Below, one piece after another: positions 1 to 7,999 of a stretch of 19,143 nucleotides of DNA; position 1 is the stretch's first letter; the number at the start of each line of letters is the position of its first letter. The DNA comes from an uncultured Slackia sp. Its GTDB lineage: Bacteria > Actinomycetota > Coriobacteriia > Coriobacteriales > Eggerthellaceae. A program made the translations under genes and the position numbers. The notes below the pieces were generated by a model. It had not been told where the DNA came from and did not search any database. It saw only the letters and a program-made list of their open reading frames with translations. The stretch is from NCBI GenBank assembly GCA_937895975.1, contig CALBLG010000203.1:1-19143 (forward strand), given 5' to 3'.

Positions 1-29
1 TGGGTCAAAGGGACTGTCCCTTTGACCCA
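1..29. repeat. Perfect GC-rich palindrome after rodA
   Basis: Two 14-base arms (TGGGTCAAAGGGAC and its exact reverse complement) flank a single central base. The element begins at the window edge, four bases beyond the rodA stop, so it may act as the transcription terminator of the mreB-rodA operon. The T tract expected of an intrinsic terminator would lie outside the window and cannot be checked. The GGGAC/GTCCC core recurs in other intergenic palindromes of this window (8357-8382, 8415-8449, 15635-15659), which suggests a dispersed repeat family. Confidence 0.7.
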
Positions 30-33
30 CGGC

Positions 34-1233
34 CTACCCCTTGTGCGCGTACACGCTGCCAACCAGGCCGAGCAGCGCGAAGTTCACCATCATGAACGAC
101 GAGCCATAGCTCATGAACGGCAGCGGAATGCCCGTGATGGGCATAAGGCCGATATCCATGCCGATGTTCTCCAAAATTTGGAACAGCCACATGCCCACGA
201 CGCCCATCACGATGAGCGTGCCGAACAAGTCGCTCGATTCGCGCGCGATGCGAATGCACACGATGATCAGCGCCAAATACAGCGCCAAAAGCACCATGGC
301 CCCCATGAAGCCGAACTGCTCGGCGAGCACGCAGAAAATGAAGTCGGTGGCCGATTCGGGCACGAAGCCCAAGCTCGATTGCGACCCGTTCAGCAGGCCC
401 TTGCCGAACATTCCGCCCGAGCCGATGGCAATCATGGCCTGATTCAGGTTGAAGCCCGTGCCCGTCACGTCGGCGCTGGGGTCCAAAAACACCAGCAGAC
501 GATTGCGCTGGTATGTCTTGAGCAGCACGTAATCGCCCGTCGCGTTCTTCAACACCTCGTCGACGGCGAATACGGCCACGATAATGCCAACGAACACGCC
601 CAGCAGCACGGCCAAATACTTCCAACGCGCGCCGCCCATGACCAACGTCACCGCGCCGATGACCAAATACACCAGGCCCGTGCCCAAGTCGGGCTGCGTC
701 ATGATGCACAGAAACGGAATGGCGATGTAGACGAGCGCCTTGATGAACTCGCGCGGATCGTCGAGCCTGCCGCCGAACTTCGCCATAACCGCCGCATCCA
801 GCAGAATCACCGTGATTTTCGCGAACTCGCCCGGCTGCAGCTGAATGCCCACCTTGATCCAGCTTTGCGCGCCCTTGCTCTCAACGCCTATCACCGGCAA
901 ATGCGGCGACAGGATGAGCACGACGTTCACGATGAGCAGCAGCGTGGTGTAGTTCGCAAGGCGGCGATAGTCGAATTGGTAGAAAACCGCCATGGCGATG
1001 ATGCCCATGGCCACGCCCATCAGCTGGCGCGAGAACGTGTAGTTCTCGTTGCCTTGAATGGCCGACCACACCACCAGCAGGCCATAGCCCAAAAGCGCCA
1101 CGACCACCAGCACCAACGGCACCGGAATAGCGTCTATGGCGCGGCGCGGCCTGCCCGAGCCGCCCAGGGGCGACGAGCTGACGTATTGGCCGCTCGGCGT
1201 GCGCACGCGATCGATTTCGTTGAAACCTGCCAT
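34..1233 (-). CDS. rodA: RodA, SEDS-family peptidoglycan glycosyltransferase
   Basis: This membrane enzyme polymerises lipid II into glycan strands during side-wall growth, working with the class B PBP encoded just upstream. The 399-residue product has a short basic cytoplasmic N-terminus (about 1-35) followed by about ten hydrophobic segments. SEDS signatures are present: GAQSWI (about 121-126), QPGEFAKI (133-140), QPDLGTG (180-186), ESATDFIF (293-300) and the C-terminal ITGIPLPFMSYGSS (366-379). Asp297 in TDFIF corresponds to the catalytic aspartate known in RodA. The ATG directly follows the PBP2 stop (TAAATG, zero spacing), so the two are very likely translationally coupled. RodA is preferred over FtsW because of the mre/PBP2 context. 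Confidence 0.96.
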   Translation of the reverse strand: MAGFNEIDRVRTPSGQYVSSSPLGGSGRPRRAIDAIPVPLVLVVVALLGYGLLVVWSAIQGNENYTFSRQLMGVAMGIIAMAVFYQFDYRRLANYTTLLLIVNVVLILSPHLPVIGVESKGAQSWIKVGIQLQPGEFAKITVILLDAAVMAKFGGRLDDPREFIKALVYIAIPFLCIMTQPDLGTGLVYLVIGAVTLVMGGARWKYLAVLLGVFVGIIVAVFAVDEVLKNATGDYVLLKTYQRNRLLVFLDPSADVTGTGFNLNQAMIAIGSGGMFGKGLLNGSQSSLGFVPESATDFIFCVLAEQFGFMGAMVLLALYLALIIVCIRIARESSDLFGTLIVMGVVGMWLFQILENIGMDIGLMPITGIPLPFMSYGSSFMMVNFALLGLVGSVYAHKG

Positions 1234-3360
1234 TTAGTCCACCCTGCCTGCGCCGGTTCCGGCGTATTCGGTAATCTCGGTCACTTCGTCGATGACGGCC
1301 GGCTGCGTGTCAAGCGCACCGTTGCCCAGCTTTATGCAACCGTCCATTACGGCAGCGGCGATGGGGGCCGCGGCGTCGGCACCCGCGCCGCCTTCGGTGA
1401 TGACGCAGGTCACCACGTATTTCGGGTTGTCATAGGGCGCATACATCGCGAACCACGCATAGCCGTCGTGCCCGGCCCATTCGCCCGTGCCCGTCTTGCA
1501 GGCGCATTCATAGTCGTATTGCTTGAACAAGGTCGGCATGTTGCCATCTTCCTCGGCCACGCCGCGCAACGCATCGCGCATAATGTCCAGATGCGCCTGC
1601 TCTACATCGGGCATAGTGCCCTTCTTCGGCTCGCGCGCGACCACGGTCTCGCCCGACGAATTGCGCACTTCCTTCAACAGGTTCGGCACCGGCAGCGTGC
1701 CCGTGGCGATGCCCGCGTAGCCCACGGCCATCTGCAGCGGCGTTACCAGCACGTTGCCCTGGCCGATAACCATGTTCGTCATGTCGCCCGGCTGCCATTG
1801 GCCTTCTTCGGGCGCGTCGCGGAAGTATTCCTTCTTCCATTCCGGCGTGGGAATGACGCCCTCGGCCTCGTCGGGAAGCTCGATGCCGGTCTTCGACCCC
1901 AGGCCGAATTCCTCCACGTATTTCTGCATGGCATCGTCGCCGATTTTCGAGCTGGCGTCGTAGAAGTTCTTCGCAATTTCGTAGAACACCGTGTCGCACG
2001 AAACCACGATGGCCCGGCGCAGGCCAATGGCGCCATGGCCCGTGGTAAGCCAGCACTTCTGCGCATAAGCCTCGCCGAAGCCGGTCCATGTGCCGGTGCA
2101 ATTCCACGAGGTCGACGAGCTTGCGAACCCATAGTTCAGCGCCGCCATGCCCGTGAACGCCTTAAACGTGGACGCCGCCGGATACTGGCCCGCGATGCAG
2201 CGATTCATCAGCGGGGCATACGAGCTGCCCGAATTGTTGTAGCGATCCCAGTTTTCCTGTGAAACGCCGCCCACGAAGTTCGTGGGGTCGAACGTGGGGA
2301 AATTGGCCATGCACACCACGTTGCCCGTATCCACTTCCATGGCCACCACGGCGCCCGACGTGCCGGTGCCGCCGCCAATCACGCCGTTCGGCGCGATGAG
2401 CTCTTTAAGTTTCTGCTCGGCGATGGTCTGAACCTTCGCGGAAATGGTCAAGTACAGGTCGTTGCCCTGGGTGGCCGGCGTCTCGCTTTTCACCTCGTGC
2501 ACCACACCGTCGGCGTCGGTCACCACCACGCGCTCGCCGTGGGCGCCCGAAAGGTAGCCGTCGTACACGGCCTCCAAACCCGACTGGCCAACCTCGTCGC
2601 CGCTTTCGTAATCCATGCCGGCCGGCGGGTTTTTCAGCACGCTGTCGGAAACAGTGCCCACATAGCCCAGCACCTGGCTGGCCAGCGCCTTGTACGGGTA
2701 CACGCGATGCGTGCGGTCTTGCACGTCCACGCCGGGGAACGCATCGGGGTGCTCGGCGATGAACGCCACGTCGCGCGTGCGGGGGCTCGTCGCAACCTCG
2801 CGCTGCGCCTGCGCGCCGCCCGACGTGTCTTTGATGCGCTGGCGCACCACGGCATACGGTAAGCCCAGCAGCGCCGACAGGCGCAACAGCGTGGTGCGGT
2901 CGTCAGCCACATCGGCATCGGCCAAAATGGCCGGGCGCGTTTTGTTGTCAACCATCACGATGCCCTCGGTATCGAAGATGCGCCCGCGCGCGGCCGGCGT
3001 TTTAATGGTGGTGTATTGGTTTTCGTTCGCCGCCTCGACGTATTGCTCGCTCGACAGCACCTGCATGCTCCACAGCTTCGCCGACAGGCTGCCGAACACG
3101 GCGGCGATCAGCACGCCGATGGCCATGAAGCGCGATTTCAAGCGATCGCGAATTCCGCTGTTCGCGCTGTTCATAGGGGAATTCACGCCGCCCGCGGTTT
3201 GCGCTGAGCCTCGCGTTTGCAGCGGCGCCGCCGAACCGATGGACGTAACCGATTTAGGCACCGAACTGCCTGGTTTGATGGAACGCGACCTGAAGAATAT
3301 GAAAAGCGCGACGCCAGCCACCACGATAATGACGAGCGCTGCCACAAGAGCGGTAACCAT
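1234..3360 (-). CDS. mrdA: Penicillin-binding protein 2 (class B transpeptidase) of the elongasome
   Basis: The 708-residue class B PBP cross-links new side-wall peptidoglycan together with RodA. The dimerisation/pedestal region includes ARGRIFD (124-130). The transpeptidase domain carries the active-site S397-T-F-K400, the second motif S454-C-D456 (SxD) and K622-T-G. The sequence predicts two hydrophobic segments, at 1-23 and about 79-100, separated by a Ser/Gly-rich linker; PBP2 proteins usually have one N-terminal anchor. The long start is supported by an AAGGAAA ribosome site that overlaps the mreD stop, eight bases upstream. An internal Met63 start would leave only the second, conventional anchor. 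It lies between mreD (8 bp gap) and rodA (0 bp). Confidence 0.95.
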   Translation of the reverse strand: MVTALVAALVIIVVAGVALFIFFRSRSIKPGSSVPKSVTSIGSAAPLQTRGSAQTAGGVNSPMNSANSGIRDRLKSRFMAIGVLIAAVFGSLSAKLWSMQVLSSEQYVEAANENQYTTIKTPAARGRIFDTEGIVMVDNKTRPAILADADVADDRTTLLRLSALLGLPYAVVRQRIKDTSGGAQAQREVATSPRTRDVAFIAEHPDAFPGVDVQDRTHRVYPYKALASQVLGYVGTVSDSVLKNPPAGMDYESGDEVGQSGLEAVYDGYLSGAHGERVVVTDADGVVHEVKSETPATQGNDLYLTISAKVQTIAEQKLKELIAPNGVIGGGTGTSGAVVAMEVDTGNVVCMANFPTFDPTNFVGGVSQENWDRYNNSGSSYAPLMNRCIAGQYPAASTFKAFTGMAALNYGFASSSTSWNCTGTWTGFGEAYAQKCWLTTGHGAIGLRRAIVVSCDTVFYEIAKNFYDASSKIGDDAMQKYVEEFGLGSKTGIELPDEAEGVIPTPEWKKEYFRDAPEEGQWQPGDMTNMVIGQGNVLVTPLQMAVGYAGIATGTLPVPNLLKEVRNSSGETVVAREPKKGTMPDVEQAHLDIMRDALRGVAEEDGNMPTLFKQYDYECACKTGTGEWAGHDGYAWFAMYAPYDNPKYVVTCVITEGGAGADAAAPIAAAVMDGCIKLGNGALDTQPAVIDEVTEITEYAGTGAGRVD

Positions 3361-3368
3361 GGTTTTCC

Positions 3369-3893
3369 TTAGCGAAGACGAACGGTCGAAGACGAGGGGG
3401 CTTTATGCGAGGGTGCGGCAGACGCGAACAGGTGCGTCAGCACGGGCAGCGTGATGAGCACCATCGCGCAATCGTACAGCGCGCACGGCAACGCGCGCTG
3501 CCCCAGTGCATCGAGCGCGGGAACGCCCGCAGCCGACACGTAGAAGCCGGCGTAGAGCACTTCCACCAGAAGCGATACGACCATCGAAATGGCGAACGTG
3601 GCGCCCAGCGTGTCATTGCCGAAAAAGCCCGCCGCGCGGCTCGACGCGAACGCGGCCAGCGCAAACAATCCCGCGCACACGCCCACGGTTGACGTGCCCA
3701 TAAGATCGACCAGCAAGCCGACGACGAACGCCATAACCACCACGGAGTCGCGCTTCAGCAACATGGCCGAAATGGCCACGTACACCAGCACGAAATCGGG
3801 CAGGGCGCCCAAAATGGCGATGTTGGGGGCAAGCACGATCTGCAACACCACAGAAACCGCAGCGCCCACCACGAGCAGCACCGATTCGCGCAC
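3369..3893 (-). CDS. mreD: MreD, rod shape-determining membrane protein
   Basis: MreD is a small, poorly conserved integral membrane protein of the elongasome that links MreC/MreB to wall synthesis. The 174-residue product is almost entirely hydrophobic, with five or six predicted membrane segments and a short basic tail after about residue 160. This matches the usual MreD size of about 160-180 residues. The call rests mainly on position: it sits between mreC (3 bp upstream) and PBP2 (8 bp downstream) on the same strand. The start is GTG at 3893-3891, giving MRESVLLVVG. No strong ribosome site is visible because the upstream bases are the 3' end of mreC, so translational coupling is likely. 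Confidence 0.9.
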   Translation of the reverse strand: MRESVLLVVGAAVSVVLQIVLAPNIAILGALPDFVLVYVAISAMLLKRDSVVVMAFVVGLLVDLMGTSTVGVCAGLFALAAFASSRAAGFFGNDTLGATFAISMVVSLLVEVLYAGFYVSAAGVPALDALGQRALPCALYDCAMVLITLPVLTHLFASAAPSHKAPSSSTVRLR

Positions 3894-3896
3894 GCC

Positions 3897-4811
3897 CTAC
3901 GCACCGCCCTTCGAAGAGTCGGAGCCCGAAGGATCAGCGGAATCGGCCTGCGACAGGTCGCCCTCGGAGCCCATGGACAACACCACGGTGAGCTCTTCGA
4001 GCGGGTCGGCCTCGCTGAACGGCTCGACGATAATCGTGCGGTCGGACGTTCCGGCGGCGTTCACCACATTCACCACGGTGCCAAGCGAAACGCCGCGGAA
4101 ATAGCTTCCGCCCATGCCGGAAGTGATAACCGTGTCGCCCACCTTCACCTCGGCCGTGGAGTCGACGTCCTCCAGGTACAGCAGCCCCGCAATGGACCCG
4201 CGCACCACGCCCTCGGCGCGGTTGGACTGCAACACCACCGACACGCCCGACTGGGGGTCGGAGAGCAGGCGCACGCGGCACGTGAGCGGCGACACCTCGA
4301 TAACCTGACCCACCAGGCCGCTGCCGCCGATAACCGGCAGGCCGCACTCGACGCCCGATGCCGAGCCCACGTTCAGCGTGACCTCGCGATCCCACGCGTC
4401 GGAGCCCTTGCCAATCACGCGGCCGGTAACGCCCGTGAAGTCGTATTGGTCGGTCAAATCAAGCAGCCCTTGCAGGCGCTGCGCCTCGCCGCGGTATTCC
4501 TGCAGCTCGGCGATTTGCGCTTTCAGCTGCGCGTTCTCGTTGCGAAGCTCGGTGTATGACGAATCGGACGCCGTGGCGTTTTGAATGGCGTCGCTGGCCG
4601 CGTCTTCTGCGTAGGCCACGCCCACGCCCACGAATTGCAAAGGCGACGTTACCATGCCGACCGCCGATTGCACGCTGTGCACGGGGCCTTCGGTCGTCTC
4701 GCGCGAATACACGCTGGACAGAACCGCCGACGCGATAAGCAGCACGACAACCAGAGCCGCGCCGCCAATCGCCTTGGAATTGTTGTTGAGCATCTGCTGT
4801 TTGCGAGCCAT
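3897..4811 (-). CDS. mreC: MreC, rod shape-determining scaffold protein
   Basis: MreC is a bitopic extracytoplasmic scaffold that activates PBP2/RodA. The 304-residue product has a short cytoplasmic N-terminus, one membrane helix (about 14-36), a coiled-coil stretch (about 85-118, TELRNENAQLKAQIAELQEY), and the double beta-domain region (about 125-280) with typical VIGKGSDAWDRE and SGMGGSYFRGVSLGTV motifs. The tail (281-304) is acidic and Ser/Asp/Gly-rich. The start ATG at 4811 is the only reasonable in-frame start, but the nearest good ribosome site (AAGGAGG, complement of 4829-4835) lies 17 bases upstream, which is unusually far. It is preceded by mreB with a 103 bp gap that contains a terminator-like stem. 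Confidence 0.95.
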   Translation of the reverse strand: MARKQQMLNNNSKAIGGAALVVVLLIASAVLSSVYSRETTEGPVHSVQSAVGMVTSPLQFVGVGVAYAEDAASDAIQNATASDSSYTELRNENAQLKAQIAELQEYRGEAQRLQGLLDLTDQYDFTGVTGRVIGKGSDAWDREVTLNVGSASGVECGLPVIGGSGLVGQVIEVSPLTCRVRLLSDPQSGVSVVLQSNRAEGVVRGSIAGLLYLEDVDSTAEVKVGDTVITSGMGGSYFRGVSLGTVVNVVNAAGTSDRTIIVEPFSEADPLEELTVVLSMGSEGDLSQADSADPSGSDSSKGGA

Positions 4812-4837
4812 GGGTGAGCGGAAACTCGCCTCCTTGT

Positions 4838-4870
4838 AAAAACGATGCGCCGAGCTGTGCGGCCCGGCGC
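4838..4870 (-). terminator. Terminator-like stem between mreB and mreC
   Basis: Read on the minus strand, a GCGCCG/CGGCGC stem (4865-4870 with 4847-4852) encloses a 12-base GC-rich loop. It is followed, after four bases, by five T residues (complement of 4838-4842). The stem is short and the T run is offset, so it could be a weak or partial terminator that sets mreB mRNA above mreC-rodA mRNA, rather than a full stop. Confidence 0.35.
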
Positions 4871-4914
4871 GAAAATCAAATCTATTCCCTGCGCCGCATA
4901 CGCGTGATCGCGGG

Positions 4915-5982
4915 TTATTTCGAGCGCATGAGCGTCTGCTTCAGCGCGCTGGGGGTTTCCAGCACCTTCAGGCAGCCCATGGCCACGTTCGTAAGCGCCG
5001 TCTCGCTCGTCCATACGGGAATCTCGAGACGCTGCGTAAGGAAGCGATCCAAGCCCGAAAGCAGGCCGCCGCCGCCCGTCAGCAGAATGCCATTGCTGAT
5101 GATGTCGCTGGCCAGGTCGGGGTTCGTTTTCTTGAACGTTTCCTTGATATGCACCACCATTTCCTCGATGGGAGGCTGCAGCGCGGCGCGCACGTCTTCC
5201 GATTGGATGGTAACTTCGCGCGGCTGCTCGGTAACCACATCCTGGCCCGAGATAATCATGTCTTTCTCGCGGCCGTCCTCGAACGGAAGGATGGAGCCGA
5301 TTTTGATTTTGATGATTTCGGCCGTGCGCTCGCCCACCTTGATGCCCAGCAGGTCGCGCAGGTACATGGCGATGGCCTCGTCCATCTTGTTGCCGGCAAG
5401 ACGCAGCGACGAAGACGTCACGATGCCGCCGAGCGAGATGACGGCTACCTCGGTAGTGCCGCCGCCGATGTCGACCACCATGGAGCCGGTAGGCTCGGTC
5501 ACGGGAAGGTCGGCGCCCATCGCCGCAGCCATGGGCTCTTCAATGAGGTACGCCTGGCGCGCGCCCGATTGGATGGCGGCCTCGAACACGGCACGCTTCT
5601 CGACCGACGTGGCGCCGCACGGAATGCAGATGACGATGCGCGGCTTGGCCTGCCACGGGTAGCGGCGCTCGATGGCCTTGTTGATGAAGGCCGACAGCAT
5701 GGCCTCGGTCACGTCGTAGTCGGCGATAACGCCGTCGCGCAGCGGATGTTCCGCCGAAAACGCGTCGGGCGTGTGGTTGATCATTTGCTTTGCTTCGTGG
5801 CCAACGGCAAGCACGCGATGGGTGTTGCGCTCGATGGCCACGACGCTGGGCTCGTTGAGCACGACGCCCTCGCCCGTAATGGCGACGAGCGTGTTGGCCG
5901 TGCCCAGGTCAATCGCCAAATCGGCCGATGAGGCTCCACCAAACCCGCTGGTGAACCGGCTGAAGAAGTCCATAAACGACAT
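4915..5982 (-). CDS. mreB: MreB, actin-like rod-shape cytoskeletal ATPase
   Basis: MreB forms membrane-associated filaments that orient side-wall synthesis. The 355-residue product has the actin-fold nucleotide motifs: phosphate 1 DLGTANT (25-31), phosphate 2 DIGGGTTE (171-178) and adenosine motif TGGGGLLSG (302-310), plus IEEPMAAAMG (148-156). The amphipathic N-terminus (MSFMDFFSRF) could help membrane binding. The start at 5982 is chosen because an AAAAGGA ribosome site (complement of 5990-5996) lies eight bases upstream and the family begins near here. The frame is open further up to 6090, but that extension looks like untranslated sequence. It is the first gene of the mreBCD-PBP2-rodA cluster. 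Confidence 0.96.
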   Translation of the reverse strand: MSFMDFFSRFTSGFGGASSADLAIDLGTANTLVAITGEGVVLNEPSVVAIERNTHRVLAVGHEAKQMINHTPDAFSAEHPLRDGVIADYDVTEAMLSAFINKAIERRYPWQAKPRIVICIPCGATSVEKRAVFEAAIQSGARQAYLIEEPMAAAMGADLPVTEPTGSMVVDIGGGTTEVAVISLGGIVTSSSLRLAGNKMDEAIAMYLRDLLGIKVGERTAEIIKIKIGSILPFEDGREKDMIISGQDVVTEQPREVTIQSEDVRAALQPPIEEMVVHIKETFKKTNPDLASDIISNGILLTGGGGLLSGLDRFLTQRLEIPVWTSETALTNVAMGCLKVLETPSALKQTLMRSK

Positions 5983-6065
5983 AGAGAGTGTCCTTTTCCG
6001 CTTCGTTTTCTCTACGTGTGATAAGCGGCCTGGCAAGCCGAGGCGCGCGAATATACCAGCTAGGT

Positions 6066-6074
6066 ATTCTATCA
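6066..6074 (-). promoter_or_regulatory. Candidate extended -10 promoter for mreB
   Basis: On the minus strand TGATAGAAT forms an extended -10 element (TGN then TAGAAT) about 85 bases upstream of the mreB start. No good -35 hexamer is seen, which is tolerated when an extended -10 is present. A second candidate, a perfect TATAAT, lies further upstream at 6124-6129. Neither was tested computationally. Confidence 0.4.
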
Positions 6075-6123
6075 CGCGAAGCGGGAACACTTACGCCTGC
6101 TCAAAGATGCACATAAATCGGAA

Positions 6124-6129
6124 ATTATA
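6124..6129 (-). promoter_or_regulatory. Candidate -10 box (TATAAT) upstream of mreB
   Basis: A consensus TATAAT on the minus strand immediately follows the strong hairpin at 6132-6162. The corresponding -35 region lies inside that hairpin and does not resemble TTGACA. If used, it would give an mreB leader of about 130 bases. Confidence 0.3.
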
Positions 6130-6131
6130 GG

Positions 6132-6162
6132 GGTTGCGCCGTTCTGCCGAACGGCGCCAACC
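6132..6162 (-). repeat. Strong stem-loop upstream of mreB
   Basis: GGTTGCGCCGTT (6132-6143) pairs with AACGGCGCCAACC (6150-6162), giving a 12 bp stem with one bulged base and a six-base loop. There is no T tract on either side, so it is not a clear terminator. It is the mreB-proximal member of a series of hairpins filling the serA-mreB gap. Confidence 0.6.
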
Positions 6163-6173
6163 GCCGACGCTGC

Positions 6174-6315
6174 GCGGCAATCTGGCGGCCGGTTTGCGCC
6201 CGCTCGGGCGCTGAAGTTTGAGTTGAACATGCCATTAAGGCATGTTCAACATCGCTCGCGTACCGAAGTACGCGTCGCTCCCCCTTCAGGCCAATCCGAC
6301 TCGCCAGATTGCCGC
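6174..6315 (-). ncRNA. Candidate multibranched structured RNA or palindromic repeat between serA and mreB
   Basis: A 14 bp perfect closing helix (6174-6187 with 6302-6315) encloses several nested hairpins. These are GCGCCC/GGGCGC (6196-6211), CTGAAG/CTTCAG (6211-6216 with 6284-6289), a perfect 12 bp stem with a five-base loop (6222-6250), and a 7 bp stem (6257-6274). On the minus strand the last stem is closed by C(TTCG)G, a known extra-stable RNA tetraloop, which argues for function as minus-strand RNA. That strand is shared by serA (upstream) and mreB (downstream). It could be a serA 3' UTR structure, an mreB leader, an independent RNA, or a dispersed palindromic repeat. There is no T tract and no recognised riboswitch signature. 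Confidence 0.4.
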
Positions 6316-6363
6316 TCGCTGACTTTTTCCTATCCTACAGCCAACGCTCTGCCGCAAAGCACA

Positions 6364-7926
6364 TCACAGACGAATCGCCCAGGCGTTGGTCGCTTCGATC
6401 GCCTCGGCCACGCGGTCGATCACGCGTTGCTCGGGCTCGGTTTCCACGTTCAAGAACACCAGCACCTCGTGGCAGTCGGCGCGCTTGCCGATGGCCATGG
6501 TGGAGATGTTGATGCCTTCCTCGCCCAAAATCGTGCCCATGCGGCCCACCTGGCCCGGTTCATCGGCATAGGTGAACACGAGCGCGTGCTCGCCTGGAGC
6601 CACATCCAAACGGTAGCCCAAGATGGACACCACGTGAGCCTCGCGCTGGGCGCCGGGCACCGTAGCCGAAATCTCCAGGCCGTCGGCCTCCATGCTGACG
6701 ATTGAGTCGTAGCCGCGCGAGTCGCTCGCCTGCTGCGCTTCCATCTTGATGCCGTGGCGACGTGCCGAGGCGTCGGCGTTCTCGGTGGACACGCTGGCCT
6801 GGCCTTCTCGCGACAACATGCCCGAAAGCGCCGCGGCCGAAAGCACCTGCATGTCGCCCGCGCACGGCCCCGACGCCACGATGGACAGCGACTTGGGAAC
6901 CTCGCGCGCCAGCTGCGTCAGCACGCTTCCGCACATCTGGCATGCGGGAATGTAGGCGGCCGCGGCCTCGTCCACTTCCTTGGACACCATGTTCACCACC
7001 GTGGGCACCACCAGGCCCTCGAGCCCGTTGGCCACATAGCGCGCGATGTTCACGCCGGCACGCGTCTGCGCCTCGAGCGTGTTCGCGCCCAGGTGCGGCG
7101 TAAGCACCGCGCGGTCGAACTCGGCAAGCGGAGTTGCCGCATCGGGCTCGCCCTCGAGCATGTCGATGCCGCAGGCGAACACGCGGCCCGCAGCCATGAA
7201 ATCGGCCAGGGCCTTCTCGTCGATCACGCCTCCACGGGCGGTGTTCACGATAACCACGCCATCTTTCATCTGGGAAAACTGTTCGGCCGCAAACATGTGG
7301 TACGTGCTGTCGTTGCGCGGCACGTGCACCGTGATGAAGTCGGCGACGGGCAGCACTTCCTCCATGGAATCGAACAGCGCCACGCCAAGCTGGCTGGCGC
7401 GCGCGGCCGAGCAATACGGGTCGAAGCCCACCACGCGCATGCCAAATGCGTGCGCACGCTCGGCAACCAGGCCGCCGATGCGGCCCAAACCGAAGATGGC
7501 GAGCGTTTTCTCGTAGAGCTCGTGGCCCATGAAGCGGTCGCGGCCGAACTCGCCCGCGTGCATCGCCGCGTTGGCCGCAGGAATTTCGCGCGCGGCGGAA
7601 AGCATGAGCGCCATGGTGTGCTCGGCCGCCGACACGATGTTGCTCGTAGGCACGTTGCACACCGGAATGCCATGCTCGCTAGCCGCATCGACGTCTATGT
7701 TGTCGCAGGTCACGCCAGCGCGACCAATAATCTTGCAGTTCTTCGCCGCCTCAATCACTTCACGCGTGACCTGCGTGGCCGACCGCACGATAAGCGCATC
7801 GTAGCCGCCCACGCACGCCACCAGCTCGTCGGAAGACATGCCGAAGCGCTCGTCGACCTCGTAGCCCTTGCCCTTCAGGATGTCGATGCCCTCGTCGACG
7901 ATCTTATCGGTCACCAAAATCTTCAT
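6364..7926 (-). CDS. serA: D-3-phosphoglycerate dehydrogenase, long ACT-containing form
   Basis: SerA oxidises 3-phosphoglycerate to 3-phosphohydroxypyruvate with NAD+, the first step of the phosphorylated serine pathway. The 520-residue product is the long form: substrate-binding lobe, NAD Rossmann fold with GLGRIG (146-151), catalytic Arg231 (NTARGG), Glu260 (EGEP) and His278 (HLGANT). A serine-binding intervening domain (about 305-440) and a C-terminal ACT domain (about 447-520) follow, implying allosteric feedback by serine. The start at 7926 (MKILVTDK) has a GAAAGG ribosome site about nine bases upstream and matches the family; the open extension upstream is not protein-like. No serB or serC lies nearby. 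Confidence 0.95.
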   Translation of the reverse strand: MKILVTDKIVDEGIDILKGKGYEVDERFGMSSDELVACVGGYDALIVRSATQVTREVIEAAKNCKIIGRAGVTCDNIDVDAASEHGIPVCNVPTSNIVSAAEHTMALMLSAAREIPAANAAMHAGEFGRDRFMGHELYEKTLAIFGLGRIGGLVAERAHAFGMRVVGFDPYCSAARASQLGVALFDSMEEVLPVADFITVHVPRNDSTYHMFAAEQFSQMKDGVVIVNTARGGVIDEKALADFMAAGRVFACGIDMLEGEPDAATPLAEFDRAVLTPHLGANTLEAQTRAGVNIARYVANGLEGLVVPTVVNMVSKEVDEAAAAYIPACQMCGSVLTQLAREVPKSLSIVASGPCAGDMQVLSAAALSGMLSREGQASVSTENADASARRHGIKMEAQQASDSRGYDSIVSMEADGLEISATVPGAQREAHVVSILGYRLDVAPGEHALVFTYADEPGQVGRMGTILGEEGINISTMAIGKRADCHEVLVFLNVETEPEQRVIDRVAEAIEATNAWAIRL

Positions 7927-7953
7927 GGCACTGCGCCTTTCGCTGCGATTGCA

Positions 7954-7968
7954 CCCGCGCGATGCGGG
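7954..7968 (-). promoter_or_regulatory. Short hairpin in the serA leader
   Basis: CCCGC (7954-7958) and GCGGG (7964-7968) form a 5 bp GC stem with a five-base loop. It lies between the candidate -10 box and the serA ribosome site. It is too small to name as a riboswitch and has no associated terminator. Confidence 0.25.
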
Positions 7969-7993
7969 ATATATATAAGTCAGACAATGGCCG

Positions 7994-7999
7994 ATTATA
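7994..7999 (-). promoter_or_regulatory. Candidate -10 box of the serA promoter
   Basis: A perfect TATAAT lies on the minus strand about 68 bases upstream of the serA start, leaving a leader of about 60 bases. The -35 position (around 8017-8022) reads CGCGAA and is a poor match to TTGACA, so the assignment rests on the -10 and position. Confidence 0.4.

Larger units (their letters stand above)
5983..6363. other. 381 bp intergenic region, mreB-serA
   Basis: No convincing coding sequence is present. From the serA side it holds the multibranched fold (6315-6174), then a strong hairpin (6162-6132), the two candidate mreB promoters, and an untranslated leader to the mreB ribosome site at 5990-5996. 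The 48 bases next to the serA stop show no terminator T tract, so read-through from serA into mreB cannot be excluded. Confidence 0.7.

Noticed and set aside
22..2262. 746-codon plus-strand open frame opposite rodA and PBP2
   Set aside because: It is extremely His/Arg/Ala-rich with no domain, lies antisense to two genes with complete catalytic motifs, and follows from the codon bias of GC-rich genes.
6051..6066. TACCTAGCTGGTA near the mreB promoter as a binding site for the S24 repressor
   Set aside because: It shares only the TACCAG/CTGGTA hexamer with the operator and is not a matching palindrome; a hexamer match is easily due to chance.
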